Shown in pieces: positions 11,160 through 25,800 of a DNA stretch of 64,000 bases (positions are counted from its first letter, which is position 1; each line of letters begins with the position of its first letter). Made by a program: the position numbers and the translations under genes. Source of the DNA: Bolinopsis microptera (Eukaryota; Ctenophora; Tentaculata; Lobata; Bolinopsidae); the NCBI RefSeq assembly GCF_026151205.1, contig NW_026971775.1, positions 60,312 to 124,311 on the forward strand. Reading direction: 5' to 3'. The notes beneath the pieces were generated by a model. That model worked only from the letters and a program-made list of their open reading frames with translations, had not been told where the DNA came from and made no database searches.

Positions 11160-13840
11160 TTAACCCATTAGGGACGATAGGGTCGTTTACGACCCACCTT
11201 TTCTAGAGGCTATAGAGGACAAACCATAATACTAAACGCAACGAATCTTTCGCACATATGCTCAAAATTTATTGGGCTACATTATTGACTTTCCAGTCGA
11301 GACCCAATTAATTACTAACAACTAAATAATTAGGCTAATTAGTCGTCATAATTGGAAAATATTTCACTTTACTTCTTGCCTTGATTGGGACATTAAAACT
11401 TTATGTAGGCTTATTTTGTTGAGGACAAAATAGTTGCGGGCAACGATTTCCTTGAGACATATGAAAAGCCCGTGATAATCAGATGTTCACAAACAGAGCT
11501 AGACGCTGTTTACTAACTGCGGTCGCATACGACCCACTCGTCCGGGTCGCAAACGACCCATCACGGTTTTTCGGCTTTAACTTCTGAAACAAAGACGTTA
11601 GGATAAAATGAAATAAAAAGCATAAGTTAAAAACATATGGTCAATACTGTGTGACTCTAACTTTTTTAAAATAAAGAATTTGGGTCATTAACGACCCACT
11701 CGGCTCACTTGCTTATTACTACATATGTCCATGTAACTTCTTGAATTCAGCCTAAAGCATGACATCATAAGTTCAAAATCGCCTCTCAGCAAGTGATAAT
11801 CATCATAAACTGCGAAAAATCGGTTAAATGGGTCATTAGCGACCCACTAAGACCACAAAATTGATTAATTAAATATAATGTTGTCAAACTTTTACAAATA
11901 TTAGTATAAAAACATGTTATATCTTGGTCATTACTCCTGTACGTTGATTTAACTTTTAAAATCGATCAACTGGGTCAATAACGACCCACTCGGAAGTTGA
12001 ACCACCTCATCAATTATTATCAGTATCATGCTGTTCCACCATCAAGAAAGACACTCGTAGGTCTTAATTCCACGCAAACCACGGGTGGCTGACTACTAGC
12101 CCTTCTGAGATCCAGGGCCAACTGAAGGGCCGTCATCACTCATCAAAGAGCTGCGAGAATAACACTACTGCATTTGCCTGGAGTTGCGTCCTGACATTAA
12201 TACTATGGTGCGTGGAAATCTGTACCGAAAGGACCGTGGCCGTGCCGCAAAAGAAAAGGAATCGGCCCTCGTTCCTAACTTGCTAGGTAATAGCCATGCT
12301 GTTGTTGTTGCTTATTAGATTCTGTTACCTTTTTCGTCAATTTCGAATCTTGGTAAACGACCTGCTACAACCCACCGCTTGAGACCCAGGGTCCCACGGT
12401 GATCAGATCATGTCACTCAAGAAAAATCCCCTGAACGAAGTATACGAGATATCATGTAACCTTGGGTAAATACTGAAAGACGAGTGGTCAAATTGCATAT
12501 TCTAATCCAACATGCCAATATGTTTTTTTCATTCCTAGAAAGTACGAGAATAACTAAACAACCGCTGCATTCAGATGGCTACATCTACAGCTCTGTGAAG
12601 AAGGACAAGGAAAAAGCCCCCCCCCCCCCCCCCCCCCATTTGGCTGGCGGTGCTGCAACCTGCAATCTCTCAGACAACTACCTCGTTTTGGGTAACAAAC
12701 CCCGCAGCAACGAGGCAGCTTTCAAAACGAAAACAAGTATTACGTAATCGGCCGAGAGGGAGGGGAGTTTCCAACTGATTAAGCTTGTGTAATTTTGACA
12801 TAATAGCTATGTGGTGGGGGGGGGGGGCGTAAAAATTGTCCAATAAGTGATAAAGGAATATATGAACGGCCCCTAAGAAGTAAAGAAAGGGAGCGGCGAA
12901 GAGAGTAGATGCAGCCATCGGAAATCTGAATCCAGCAGTTGTATAGTTCTTCTTGGACGTTCTAGGAATCGGGAAAAGATAGGCATGTTGTTTGCTGTCT
13001 CACGACATTACGGTCGTGTACTAACAGCTGATAAACTCACCTACCTATCAATCCAATTCTGCCCATTATTCGTCAGTCATTGGGTGACGTGATCTGCAGA
13101 TTACCGTGAGACTCCAGATCTCAGAAGGGCTAGTAGTCAGCCACCCGTGGTTTGCGTGGAATTAAGACCTACGAGTGTCTTTCTTGATGGTAGAACAACA
13201 TGATACTGATAATTAATGTCGTGGTTCAACTTCCGAGTGGGTCGTTATTGACCCAGTTGATCGATTTTAAAATTTAAATCAACGTACAGGAGTAATGACC
13301 AAGATATAACATGTTTTTATACTAATATTTGTAAAAGTTTGACAACATTATATTTAATTAATCAATTTTGTGGTCTTAGTGGGTCGCTAATGACCCATTT
13401 AACCGATTTTTCGCAGTTTATGATGATTATCACTTGCTGAGAGGCGATTTTGAACTTATGATGTCATGCTTTAGGCTGAATTCAAGAAGTTACATGGACA
13501 TATGTAGTAATAAGCAAGTGAGCCGAGTGGGTCGTTAATGACCCAAATTCTTTATTTTAAAAAAGTTAGAGTCACACAGTATTGACCATATGTTTTTAAC
13601 TTATGCTTTTTATTTCATTTTATCCTAACGTCTTTGTTTCAGAAGTTAAAGCCGAAAAACCGTGATGGGTCGTTTGCGACCCGGACGAGTGGGTCGTATG
13701 CGACCATAGCTGTATCTTTTAAAGTAAACGAGATACAGATTAGCTTTTTTGGATATCTCATTTTTGCTGTAAAGTGACCTAGTGTGTTAAACGGCATCAA
13801 AATCGGCAAACTTTAAAACTCGTCGTCCCTAATGGGTTAA
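11160..13840. mobile_element. Non-autonomous piggyBac-like element with 600-bp inverted repeats
   Basis: TTAA at 11160-11163 and at 13837-13840 flank a 14-bp perfect terminal inverted repeat CCCATTAGGGACGA. TTAA target duplication with a CCC terminus is the piggyBac hallmark. Inside, about 11520-12130 is the reverse complement of about 13085-13705. The arms carry repeated short palindromes of the type GGGTCGTTAATGACCC (about six per arm). The middle (12130-13085) has poly-C and poly-G runs (near 12617 and 12815) and no transposase. It sits 62 bp after the GPCR stop codon. An AATAAA lies beyond it at 13891, so it may lie inside that gene's 3' UTR. Confidence 0.88.
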
Positions 13841-13849
13841 AAACTGTTA

Positions 13850-15340
13850 ACATCAAGATGAATCTTCAATGTACATCTTACATTGTAAAAAATAAATGTG
13901 TATGATATAGATGTAATTATGTAGTTATGTGTATAAAAATGATGGCTTAACAGTTAACACTATCATCGACAGTGTAAAACCTTTAATTGGTCATCAGTGA
14001 TTGACATAAACATTTCCAATCTCAGGACTATTGCATGATAAAGTGGATGGACACTATTTGCTTTCAAGCCACAGCATGATCACAACAATGGCTTAAATGA
14101 AGATGTTGAAAATATTAGTGCCCAGGAACTGTAAAGCTGTGATAAATGACTGACTAGTCGTTAATTCAATATTTTTATGTTCCACGAATTTATAGTCGTT
14201 GGTTTTTTAAACAAACCATTTTCCGTTTGAGCAGCTATACTGTAAGTAGATGGAAATATTTTAAACGGGTCATATCCTGTCCAAACCCAGGATGCATAAC
14301 GTGAAGAATTCGTTGTAACTTTGTATGAAAAGAATTGATATATTATGTGTACTCTGGTGGCACGTGACAGAAATTAACCGATCAAAATATCGAGTAACCA
14401 TGGTAACGTATTTACTAATATACTATAAAACTTTAAAATATTATCGATTTTTCACTGTTATTTTTAGTACTACTCTTAGGGAGAAGAGTTGTTTTATATT
14501 TTTAGCAAATATCCTGGAAATTATTCTACTCAGTGTTACTTTCTACTTCTAGTTTTTGGTTTACTTAATTGTCTCACTTGTTTCGCCAGCCCATTTTTAA
14601 GTTACATAATACTTAAATAAAGACTTCAAATATAATAGGGAGCATTTTAACTAAAATAACGCAGTGTTTCTGATTATAATTATAAGGGACACCTAAAAAT
14701 AAATACGGTATCATTTCGGCTCACATCATATTTGACTGCCAGGTCGGAGTATCCGTTTTAATTAAAGTGCCGCATCATGGTTACTGCACCATAGTCATTC
14801 AATTATTCAGAGTGCCACACTTTTTTCAATGTGCCGCATGTATGAGTACTTTTTAGAGTGCCGAAAGTTATGCGGTACTAGATAGTAGATAATCTGTGGT
14901 GTAATACTATAATGGTGCTCTCCCCGACTCGCAACCAGCAGGTTAATCTGGTTACCATGGTTACTCTGGTTACCATGGTTACTACACCATAGTAACAGAG
15001 TAGTCCAGGGTGTTTGTACAGTTTGCCAAAGCAAACATTTTTAGCATTTTTGTTGCTCTTACAAAAGTGTTTGCATTTTGGCCCTCCTGTACGCGAGAAA
15101 GTCTGGATTTCCTTTTGACTTTTAATTTCCTGTTCTCTGTCATACTTCGCCCTGGAAACGTAACAGTTAAGATACTATACAGGCTACCGGACAACTGAAC
15201 CCAATTTGAGAGAACTATAGCGTTCTCATTAGTAATACACTCAGTCGCTTGAGCTACGCATATTTACCTTCGTGAGACAAGCACGTAAATTAAACAACTT
15301 TTCCTTATTTTGACCGAACGATATCCTTTCCATCGTTTAA
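13850..15340. other. Intergenic, no gene seen
   Basis: A+T-rich sequence with no supportable exon. About 14238-14330 holds a short dispersed repeat (CATATCCTGTCCAAACCCAG, TTGTAACTTTGTATGAAAAG) that recurs at 18682-18772 inside the Ig-receptor gene. Short TTACCATGGTTAC palindromes lie near 14950-14995. Confidence 0.6.
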
Positions 15341-15364
15341 TAAGCTAGACCATCGGCCTCCATC

Positions 15365-15611
<247 letters not shown>

Positions 15612-16510
15612 TCCTTCTCTCAAGCTGCGCACATGCTAGCTCCAGAGTGTATAGGAGTTTATGTTACAGTGTAGAGGAGTTTATCTTACAGTGAAATACA
15701 GAGACTGACCTCAGTCCCATTTCCTGGTTTAGTTTAGCTGTCTCTAAATGTACTGTGATTTACTGTTCTATTTGCTGTTCTATTTTCGTGATTATATATC
15801 GCTTGTTAAGGTGCTATTTATGCCGTTATCTTTAAATTCTGATTATTTTTAGACATTAGGTATTTATGTTTTAGTACGGATTTTGTTGTCTTACGTTCCC
15901 CATTCGTTCAGGAACTATTTATACTTGTAGTTAAAATAAACTTTTGAAACTATCTTAGCTTTCCAAAGGCTACCCACAAATGAAGTCTCGTGCTTGAATA
16001 GTATAGAAAATGAAGCTACAGTTTGCGTGAGTAAAAAACTCAAAATATCTCAGAACAGTAAACTAAAATAAGACACAGTGTTTTTCCAGTAAATTGAGGA
16101 ATGAAGAACTAACAATGAGATAAATCGATTATCTAAGTTTCGATTGTTTTGCCTTTTAATTCAGTGTCTATCGAAGAAACTGAAAAAAGAGCAATAACAA
16201 ACTTTCCGGATTGCAACATTGCCATGTTCCGAAAATAATCGCCGCGCTAACAAAACATGCGCCATTCTTTAAAGTATTCGCCATGTTGTGATTTATTTGC
16301 AATGCTGCGCGCAAATGATGCAAATATTTCATAAGGAGGCAATAAATCAGCTACTTTAAAGCTATAAAAACAAGTTACTCTGGTTACCATGGTTACATGT
16401 AAGTATAACCAGTTATCTCTCTCAGACTTGTAGCAGTGTTGGTGGTTCAGACTGCAAGTGTTGATGTCTTCCATCTGCTCGCCCAGCCTGCCAGGTCTGT
16501 ACACCTTTAC

Positions 16511-16674
16511 ACACAGGGGGACTAAAGTGCTAAGAAACTGCTGCTAACTGCTGCTAACTGCTGCTAACTGCTGCTAACTGCTGCTAACTGCTGCTTATAA
16601 CTGCTGCTAACTGCTGTTAACTGCAGCAGTTAGCAGCAGTTTCTTTGCACTATAATAGTCCCCTGTGTTATACA
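16511..16674. repeat. Hairpin element with CTGCTGCTAA tandem core
   Basis: The left side (ACACAGGGGGACTAAAGTGC then AAGAAACTGCTGCTAACTGC) is matched by its reverse complement at the right (GCAGTTAGCAGCAGTTTCTT then ATAGTCCCCTGTGT). The left arm is expanded by tandem CTGCTAACTG copies. This looks like a small MITE-like foldback whose arm became a minisatellite. Confidence 0.8.
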
Positions 16675-16820
16675 GAGATAATTTGATTTTAGTGTGAGGT
16701 TCGATATTTATATGTCCAATCGAATACTTCATGATCATTAACCCATTATGCTTTAAAACGATTATGATCGACTTCTGGTTGATTTCATTACAGTGTAATG
16801 ATATGATTGAAACGTTACAG

Positions 16821-19800
16821 CGTGACTGTGGAGGTTGGAAAACCGTTCAACCTAACATGTGTTGCCCCAAACGGAGAGAACACGTTCCAGTGGTTCCATG
16901 AGGAGTCCATACCTAATGGGTTAGTTATACTACTAGTTACCATAATTACACTAATACTAGTTCCAGTGGTTCCATGAGGTGTCCATACCTAATGGGTTAG
17001 TAATTAGTCCATACCTAATGGGTTAGTAATACTACTAGTTACCATAGTAACACTACTAGTTACTAATGCTCTAATGGGTTAGTTATACTAAGAATACTAG
17101 AATTTGAGGCGTCCATACCTATTATTATTACCTAATGGGTTAGTTATTTATTACCTAATGGGTTAGTTATACTGTATATATATATATAATAACATCTATA
17201 ATGGGTTAGTTATACTATATATATACTACTACTACTATGTCGGAGCTAAGTCCGATCTACGCCAGAAAACCCCCTCCATATATCCCTGTCCCGCATCAGG
17301 GTTCGCAGTTCCTCTTTAGAGTTTGTCCCAACTTCCTTCAGTAACATAGTTATACTAAGAATACTAGAATTTGAGGATTCCCTAATGCTCTAATGGGTTA
17401 GTTATACTAAGAATACTAGAATTTGAGGATTCCCTAATGCTCTAATGGGTTAGTAATACTAAGAATACTAGAATTTGAGGATTCCCTGATGCTCTAATGG
17501 GTTAGTTATACTAAGATTACTAAAATTTGGTACAACACGTCTCTAACACGTCTCCAACACATCTCTAAAACGTCTCTAACACGTCTCTAAAACGTCTCTA
17601 ACACGTCTCTAACACGTCTCTAACACGTCTCTAACACGTCTCTAACACGTCTCTAATACGTCTCTAACACGTCTCTAACACGTCTCTAACACGTTTCTAA
17701 CACGTCTCTAACACGTCTCTAACACGTCTCTAACACGTCTCTAACACGTCTCTAACACGTCTCTAACACGTCTCTAACACGTCTCTAACACGTCTCTAAC
17801 ACGTCTCTAACACGTCTCTAACACGTCTCTAACACGTCTCTAACACGTCTCTAACACGTCTCTAACACGTCTCTAACACGTCTCTAACACGTCTCTAACA
17901 CGTCTCTAACACGTCTCTAAAACGTCTCTAACACGTCTCTAACACGTCTCTAACACGTCTCTAACACGTCTCTGACACGTCTCTAACACGTTTCTAACAC
18001 GTCTCTAACACGTTTCTAACACGTCTCTAACACAGGGTGATGGCTACCCCCTACACTGGAGCTGGTAACGGTTTATCAGCTGTTCTCTCAATTCCAGCAG
18101 CTGAACAAGCTGACGGGGGTTTTTATCAGTGCAGAGTTACGTCCGGAGATAACATCATTTACAGTGATGTAGCCACTGTCTCTCTTCACTGTTAGTTGCA
18201 TAGTGTTTACTTCTTTATATTAAGTCACTGTGTTTAACCTTCTTCTATTTCCCATATTACATTTATTTATTTATTAATTATATTAATAATTATGTAATTA
18301 ATTATATATTTATTAATATAAATAATTATGAATATTCCCGTAGATTTCTCAACGATAACAGCTCAAGTGAAAGCAGTGTCAGTAAACTCAGCAGCAGGAG
18401 CTGTCAGGACCACACTACCCTGTAATATTCCGTCTAGTGTCAGTTCTCCTGCAGCCAAAGTACATTGGTACAAAGGTAGGTCTATAGTTAGCATTTCCAC
18501 TGGATATTGTTTAGGATTATATTACCTATTCTTTAAGACTTTCTTTGAAGATTCTTCCTTTGAGATTTTCAGGGTTGTTAACGATAATTTTCTTCATAAC
18601 AATAAAAATCACTATAATAACATACTAATTAAACTAATTACAACACTACAAATTTATTACATTTATTGAGTATTATATAACGCGATGGAAATATTTTGAG
18701 CGGGTGATATCCTGTCCAAACCCAGGATACATGTAACATGAAGACTTTGTTGTAACTTTGTATGAAAAGCATTAATACTTTATAACTATTTTTCAGACAA
18801 CATATTGGTGGAGAAGATAAACGCGTTTGTTGTTCACGCCAACACCTTACTCAAAGTGGAATCTCTTCCCAGCATTTCCATCACTGACAACTCACTGGTT
18901 TGTCCTCAACACACGTATCTACTTTATAATGCTACTAGCAATATTCTGATCTTACAGCAACATCGATGGTAGTTGTGAATATAACCTTTCCTGGGGACCC
19001 CCAATATGTAGATATTATGCTTAGTTTGCATAATACGTAGATATTATGCAAGCTCGCATAATATTTAGATATTATGCTTAGTTTGAAAACAGCCTTGTAA
19101 CTTAAAATGACCCATTAAGTACTAAGCAATATCTAATAACAGCCTTGTAAAGTTGTAACTTAAAATGACCCATTGTAACTTAAAATGACCCATTAAGTGC
19201 TTAGCAATATCTAATAAGCACTCTACAAGGTCCTGTTCAACATAAAGAAGGAAATGGCCGGACAGTACAGGTGTGAGGCTGAGGTGACTAGTGATCACAT
19301 ATCTGTGAAGAAACAAACTGTGATGACCTACAATCTCACTGTCTCTAAAGGTAACATGTTTATCATAGTAAAATAATAGTGAAATAATAGTGAAATAATA
19401 GTGAAATAATAGTGAAATAATAGTGAAATAATAGTGAAATAATAGTGAAATAATTACATTTTGTTTACACATCTTGTATGGAATATTCTAATTTACCCCG
19501 TTATCCCTAACTTGGGTATTTCTTCAGAGTTCGGAGATGTTAACTACAGTTCCACCACCCTGCTTGTTAACGGAGGTTCAGTAACAGCTGGAGAGACTGT
19601 TACACTGTGTTGCGGTACTGTCGGGTATCTTAACGGTAAGTGTACAGTGGGGCACTGTGTTGTGGTACTGTCGGGTATCTTAACGGTAAGTGTACAGTGG
19701 CCGGGCACTGTTTCCAAATCAGCCAAAAAGAAACAGAATCTTAAATCAGGGAAAAATTAAAGTTACAACTTGTGGGTATGATTAATTTTTTAACCTCAAA

Positions 19801-22800
19801 CAAGTCAATCATAATACACTAAAAACTAAACAGAATTAATATAATTATTATTAGGACCTACTTCTCACTAACTAATCATATATTAAGACAATAAAACTAT
19901 CGGACTACGATGTATGGGGACTTGCCACCCCATGGAAACATTCAAATATATTCACTCTGTTATATCGTTTCCTCAAACTATTTGTTATATGTGTTGATAG
20001 TATTAAAACTGCTTAGTACTTATCACGGTTCTTTTGCGATAGTCAAAACGCGACAACTAGCGCTGGATGGCGACAACTAGCGCTATCCAGCGCTAGTTGT
20101 CGCCATCCAGCGCTAGTTGTCGCTATCCAGCGCTGGATAACGCTGGCCAGCGCAAAATATATATGTTCGATAATTGTCGCTATCCAGCGCTAGTTGTCGC
20201 CATCCAGCGCTAGTTGTCGCCATCCAGCGCTAGTTTTCGCCATCCAGCGCTAGTTGTCGCTGGCTATGCGACACTGTCGCACGCGATAGTTTGCGATGGC
20301 CAGCGCAACTGGCCATCGCAGAAAACAGTTCGATAACTAGCGCTGGATAGCGACAACTAGCGCTGGCCAGCGCTGGCCAGCGCTAAGCGATAGCCAGCGC
20401 TGGCCATCGATATCCAGCGCAAATTTTTTGCGCTATTACTCGTCAGCTAGCGCTGGCCAGCGCTAGTTGTCGCTATCCAGCGCTAACCAGCGCTAACCAG
20501 CGCTAACCAGCGCTAACCAGCGCTAACCAGCGCTAACCAGCGCTAACCAGCGCTAGCCAGCGCTAGCCAGCGCTGGCCAGCGCTAGCTGACGAGTAATAT
20601 CGCAACTATATTGCGCTGGCTGACAAGTAATACTAATATCGAGCGTGCTAAATCACTCTACAGTCGATCTTCGAGATTGTTCTAAAAGGGCCCCCGATGG
20701 TTGTAACCAACTTCAATCGATGTATTTTCGGACGCTAATTCCGAATCAACCCCCATGGGCCCATGACATAGGGTTAAAATGCTCTCCTGACGAGATATTG
20801 GCGAAAAACTGTACATGTATCGATCACGTGATATGACCGTATAAGGAAGTTAGTTTAATTTCTCGTTATTGTTAGGGTTTCAGCAAATGTTTTTGTTAAG
20901 GATTGGGTTAGGGTTAGGGTTGAAATCAGATTAGAGGGTTAGGGTTTCGAAAAGTCGTTCAGAACCAGCTAGAGTCAGAGAATGGGTTAAAAAAGTCACG
21001 TGACAGTCGAGTGTAAAGTGATTAATCATCATCCAAGTAATATCGCAAGTATATGATTTTGATACATTGCGCTGGCTAGCGCTGGCTACCGCTGGCTAGC
21101 GCTGGCTAACGCTGACTAGCGCTGGATAGCGACAACTAGCGCTGGCTAGCGCTGGATAGCGACAACTAGCGCTGGCTAGCGCTGGATAGCGACAACTAGC
21201 GCTGGATAGCGACAACTAGCGCTGGCTAGCGCTGGCCAGCGCTGGCCAGCGCTAGCTGACGAGTAATAGCGCAAAAATTTTGCGCTGGATATCGATGGCC
21301 AGCGCTGGCCAGCGCTGGCTATCGCTTAGCGCTGGCCAGCGCTAGTTGTCGCTATCCAGCGCTAGTTGTCGCTATCCAGCGCTAGTTATCGAACTGTTTT
21401 CTGCGATGGCCAGTTGCGCTGGCCATCGCAAACTATCGCGTGCGACAGTGTCGCATAGCCAGCGACAACTAGCGCTGGATAGCGACAACTAGCGCTGGAT
21501 GGCGACAACTAGCGCTGGATGGCGACAACTAGCGCTGGATAGCGACAATTATCGAACATATATATTTTGCGCTGGCCAGCGTTATCCAGCGCTGGATAGC
21601 GACAACTAGCGCTGGATGGCGACAACTAGCGCTGGATAGCGCTAGTTGTCGCCATCCAGCGCTAGTTGTCGCGTTTTGACTATCGCAAAAGAACCGCAAT
21701 GGGGTGGCATGTGCCTCAATAAAAATATTACAAACATTTATCACAATGCTGGCAAGCATAACCGTTGCCCTTATATTCACAACACTATGTACCCCCTATA
21801 CTATTATATCCCCTTTATTGTTTTCCAGGCATTAAGACTCATCGAAAGTAGTTCAACAGGTATATTTAAGTTCAAAACATTCTAATTCAATGTTAAAGAT
21901 GACAGGAATAAGAAATAGTTATGTGGAGGTTTTTAAGAAATTTGCGCAAAATACGCGCCAGCATGTTATACGAAATTAGGTAAAAAACCCAAAATCGCCA
22001 TATTCAGGTGCCTTAAAAACCATGTTAAAATTGGGTTAGAGATCTGAAACTTTGCAGAGCGTCTAGACCTTGTCCAAATCGACTGTAAAAAAAATTTCAT
22101 GTTGCAGGAGTATCGGGAAGTGGGTTTTCTGGAACCCCTGTTTTACAACAGATTGTCGTGAAGCTATATATGTATATATATATGTATATATGTATAGACG
22201 CTTTTGCAGTAAATTGTAGCCTACATTTAAGTGTCCGTAGATTCAAAAGTATAAAAGATACAGTCATTTCGAACCACAGGTTTTAAAGATAATTGTTTAT
22301 ACTTTAGTTTACATTATATCGAAAAATAATTTATCGTCATCATCATCACTTGATGACGTCATCAATTTAAGTGTTTTTAAAACTTGATTTTTGACAAAAT
22401 AACAACTTTTCAAATCGATTTTAAAGCATTAAGGAGTAATTTTATTCAAAATCTGAGGACATTTTCATCCTAGATAATTGTTCAAGCATTCTGAAAATCT
22501 ACCGGAAAGTTTTCCTACCTTGCTCCTTCATAAAGATATTCGCTATTGAAGTTTGTGCTTTTTTGAAGAATAATTTTATAAAAACACAAAAGTTGTGAAT
22601 TAGTATTCTCTGGTGTTGGGCCATCCCTTGGGTTGTGGAGCTCAATTTTGCTTCCTAAAGGTCTAAATTGTGTTATAGGCTAGTTTTAAAGTTGAAAATC
22701 GAAAAGTTGCACACGTGGGGACACGCCCAAATTCATTTAAAATAGCTAAAATCACTAAAAATTGTTATTTTCACGATTTTTACCAACTTTGGAGTCCCGT

Positions 22801-25800
22801 TGTGATCCAAGTTCTTTTTGAAATCTTCTGAAACTTTTCATGCTTATCAAACTATATATTAAATAACACTATGCAAAAATTTATGGTGATTCAATATTTT
22901 ATGCGCACGCAACGTCCGCTCAAAGTTTGCACGTGCGAAAGGTGAGAATTTTGCTCATTCGTGATTTCGAATATATTCTGCTTTCCCACGATATTAAAAT
23001 GGCATTATATATGAATTTAATGCCAACTTGAATGAGTAAAAAGTGCTATATTCAGTCTGTTATTGACAGATATGCCTACCTAAACACAAGGAAACGTTTT
23101 CAAAGGTAAAATTTCGAAATCGTTGAAATTACCTCCTTATTAAGTTTCGACTGTGTAAATTATCCTGACATTATAATCAAAAAGAGATGATATTTGACCA
23201 AAACCCATAATCATGGGTAGAGTGAACCGCTGCCAGTGTCTCTCTTTTCCAAACAAAAGAAAATGATATTAATTTGAGGAACCGTCCGCAAATGCAAATT
23301 GATACCGAGAATGAAATCGGTCGCTCGCTTTTCCCATTCATTCACGGCTTACGTATTGTAATAAAGCTTATTGAATGGGAAAAGCGAGCGACCGATTTCA
23401 TTCTCGGTATCAATTTGCATTTGCGGACGGTTCCTCAAATTAATGTCATTTTCTTTTGTTTGGAAAAGAGAGACACTGGCAGCGGTTCACTCTACCCATG
23501 ATTATGGGTTTTGGTCAAATTATTATATCAATTTATCATTAAATATTTCAACAATATCAATAACTTATGGTTGATTCTTCACACTTAGAAAAATATATTT
23601 AAAAAATTTACTCTGCACTAAAGAATAAATAATTTATATTATGTAAATCAACTATATTATCTCCCCATCTTCTCATAGTCATTTTATCAAAGCGGTAGAA
23701 ATCCAAGTATTTTTTAATACGCGGTGCGCAAGGAATTCCGTTGAAAAAAAAATGAAAAAAAAGAAAGTATGTTTGCAGGTGAGGTACCCACCTACACATG
23801 GTTCACATCCAGTGAAGGAGGAGGATCAGTGCAAATAACAACAGGGTTAAGTGACTTTGGGAGGACTCTAGCGGTCACCACGACCAGCTCTCAATCTTAC
23901 TCTTGTAGATCCTGCTTGGGTGATTCCTGTCAGAGCAGCGCTGTTACTGCTAGTGTTACACCAGGTAAACCGTTACTGCTGGTGTTACACCAGGTAAACC
24001 GTTACTGCTAGTGTTACACCAGGTAAACCGCTACTGCTAGTGTTACACCAGGTAAACCGTTACTGCTAGTGTTACACCAGGTGTTTGTTTGTTTGGGGCT
24101 GGCTTTTACACCAGTCAATGTTTACTCAAAATATATAATAATTGTAATAATCAATATTAATCCCCGAAGGGCACGCAAATTACATGCCATGAAACTCATA
24201 GTTATTTCGTCTAGATTTTATCAGTTGATTCTGATGACCCTGATCTGCAAACACATTTAAAAGCTTAAACGTTTGTGGACACGTTCATTGAAGTTTGAGG
24301 AAATTGGTAAATTTCTAAAACAGCGTTTTTGACGATAGTGGTTTAATTTTAACAATTATTAATCTAGCGTGTTCATAAGTTCTGAACATTAGCCACGTGA
24401 CCCATACTCCCATATGCACTGCTCAAAAATAAAATGTATTGCTTTTAGGCACTATTATGTAAAAAATGTCACATTTTTGTGACATTGTTTACCATAGCTG
24501 CCCAATTAGCATTTTTTGGTCTAAAATATAGTAGATTAGGTCAATCTAACAATTATGATACAATGTAGGCCTAAAGGGCAGTGATCGAACGGCTTTAAGG
24601 CAACATTTCGTAAACTTTGTCACACTCAGAATACGGGACCTCTTTTCTACTGTGAGGTGTCCTCAAAACCCTTTCAACTCATTATTTGATAGTTCTTCTG
24701 CCAATCATAGCCCTAAAATATGTTGTTTTGGAAAATTAACAAATACATGCACTTGGCTATTGGGAAATGATGTAAATTCTGTCACATTATATGGAATTTG
24801 AAATTCTGGGTGAATTTCCGAAATCATTTATATCTGATTTTGGTTTGGAAGGCGGGAAAACTCTATATGAGGACGATACACGGATACAGTTGATTGAAGT
24901 ATAGGGCAGTTGATGTAAACATCGTCACAAAATGATACGAAATCGTAAATGGACACGTTCATGTTGAAGTTTAAGGATATTGGTAAACCAAAAAAAAAAT
25001 AACGTGTTCAGAAGTTCTGGACATTAGCCACGTGACCCATACTTCCATATACACGGCTCAGAAATAAAATTTATTGTTTTTAGGCACTATAATGTAAAAA
25101 ATGTCACATTTTTGTGACTGTGTTAACCATAGCTGCCCAATTAGCATTTTTTTGGTTTAAAATATAGTAGATTAGGTCATTCTAACAATTGTGATACAAC
25201 ATTTGGCTAAAGGGCAGGGATCGAACGGTTTTAAGGCAATATTTCGTAAACTTTGTCACACTCAGAATACGATACCTCTTTTCTACTGTGAGGTGTCCTC
25301 AAAACCCTTTCAACACATTATTTGATGGTTCTTCTACCAATCATAGCCCTAAAATATGTTGTTTTGAAAAGTTAGCAAATACATGCACTTATTGGGAAAT
25401 GATGTAAATTCTGTCACATTAGGGTAAAGCACATAATTTTGTCATTTTTTGGCAATTTTCCGACTGCCTGATATAAACCATGGGTTTTAACCTCGTCTGA
25501 AATTCCGATTTAGATGAAACCTCCACCATGTTATAGTAGACAGTCTAGGCAAGTTCTATCACAAAAATGATCGAAATTGCTGGGGTTGAAGATGTTCAAA
25601 AAAATTATTTTGAAAAAATGACAAAATTAGGTGACTTTACTTAATTTTGTCGCCCCGAACCTAATTTTGTCACTTGAAGATTGTGCAAAAAGTAACCGTT
25701 TCTCGGTATTTTAGACTACCTGGATGCATCATTCGAGCGCTTTTTTACCAACATTGACCTCAAAAATCCCAAAGATATGATGTTTTCATAGTTTTGTAGC

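Noticed and set aside
12484-12918. Small frames in the middle of the piggyBac-like element
   Set aside because: They run over poly-C/poly-G stretches and show no transposase features.
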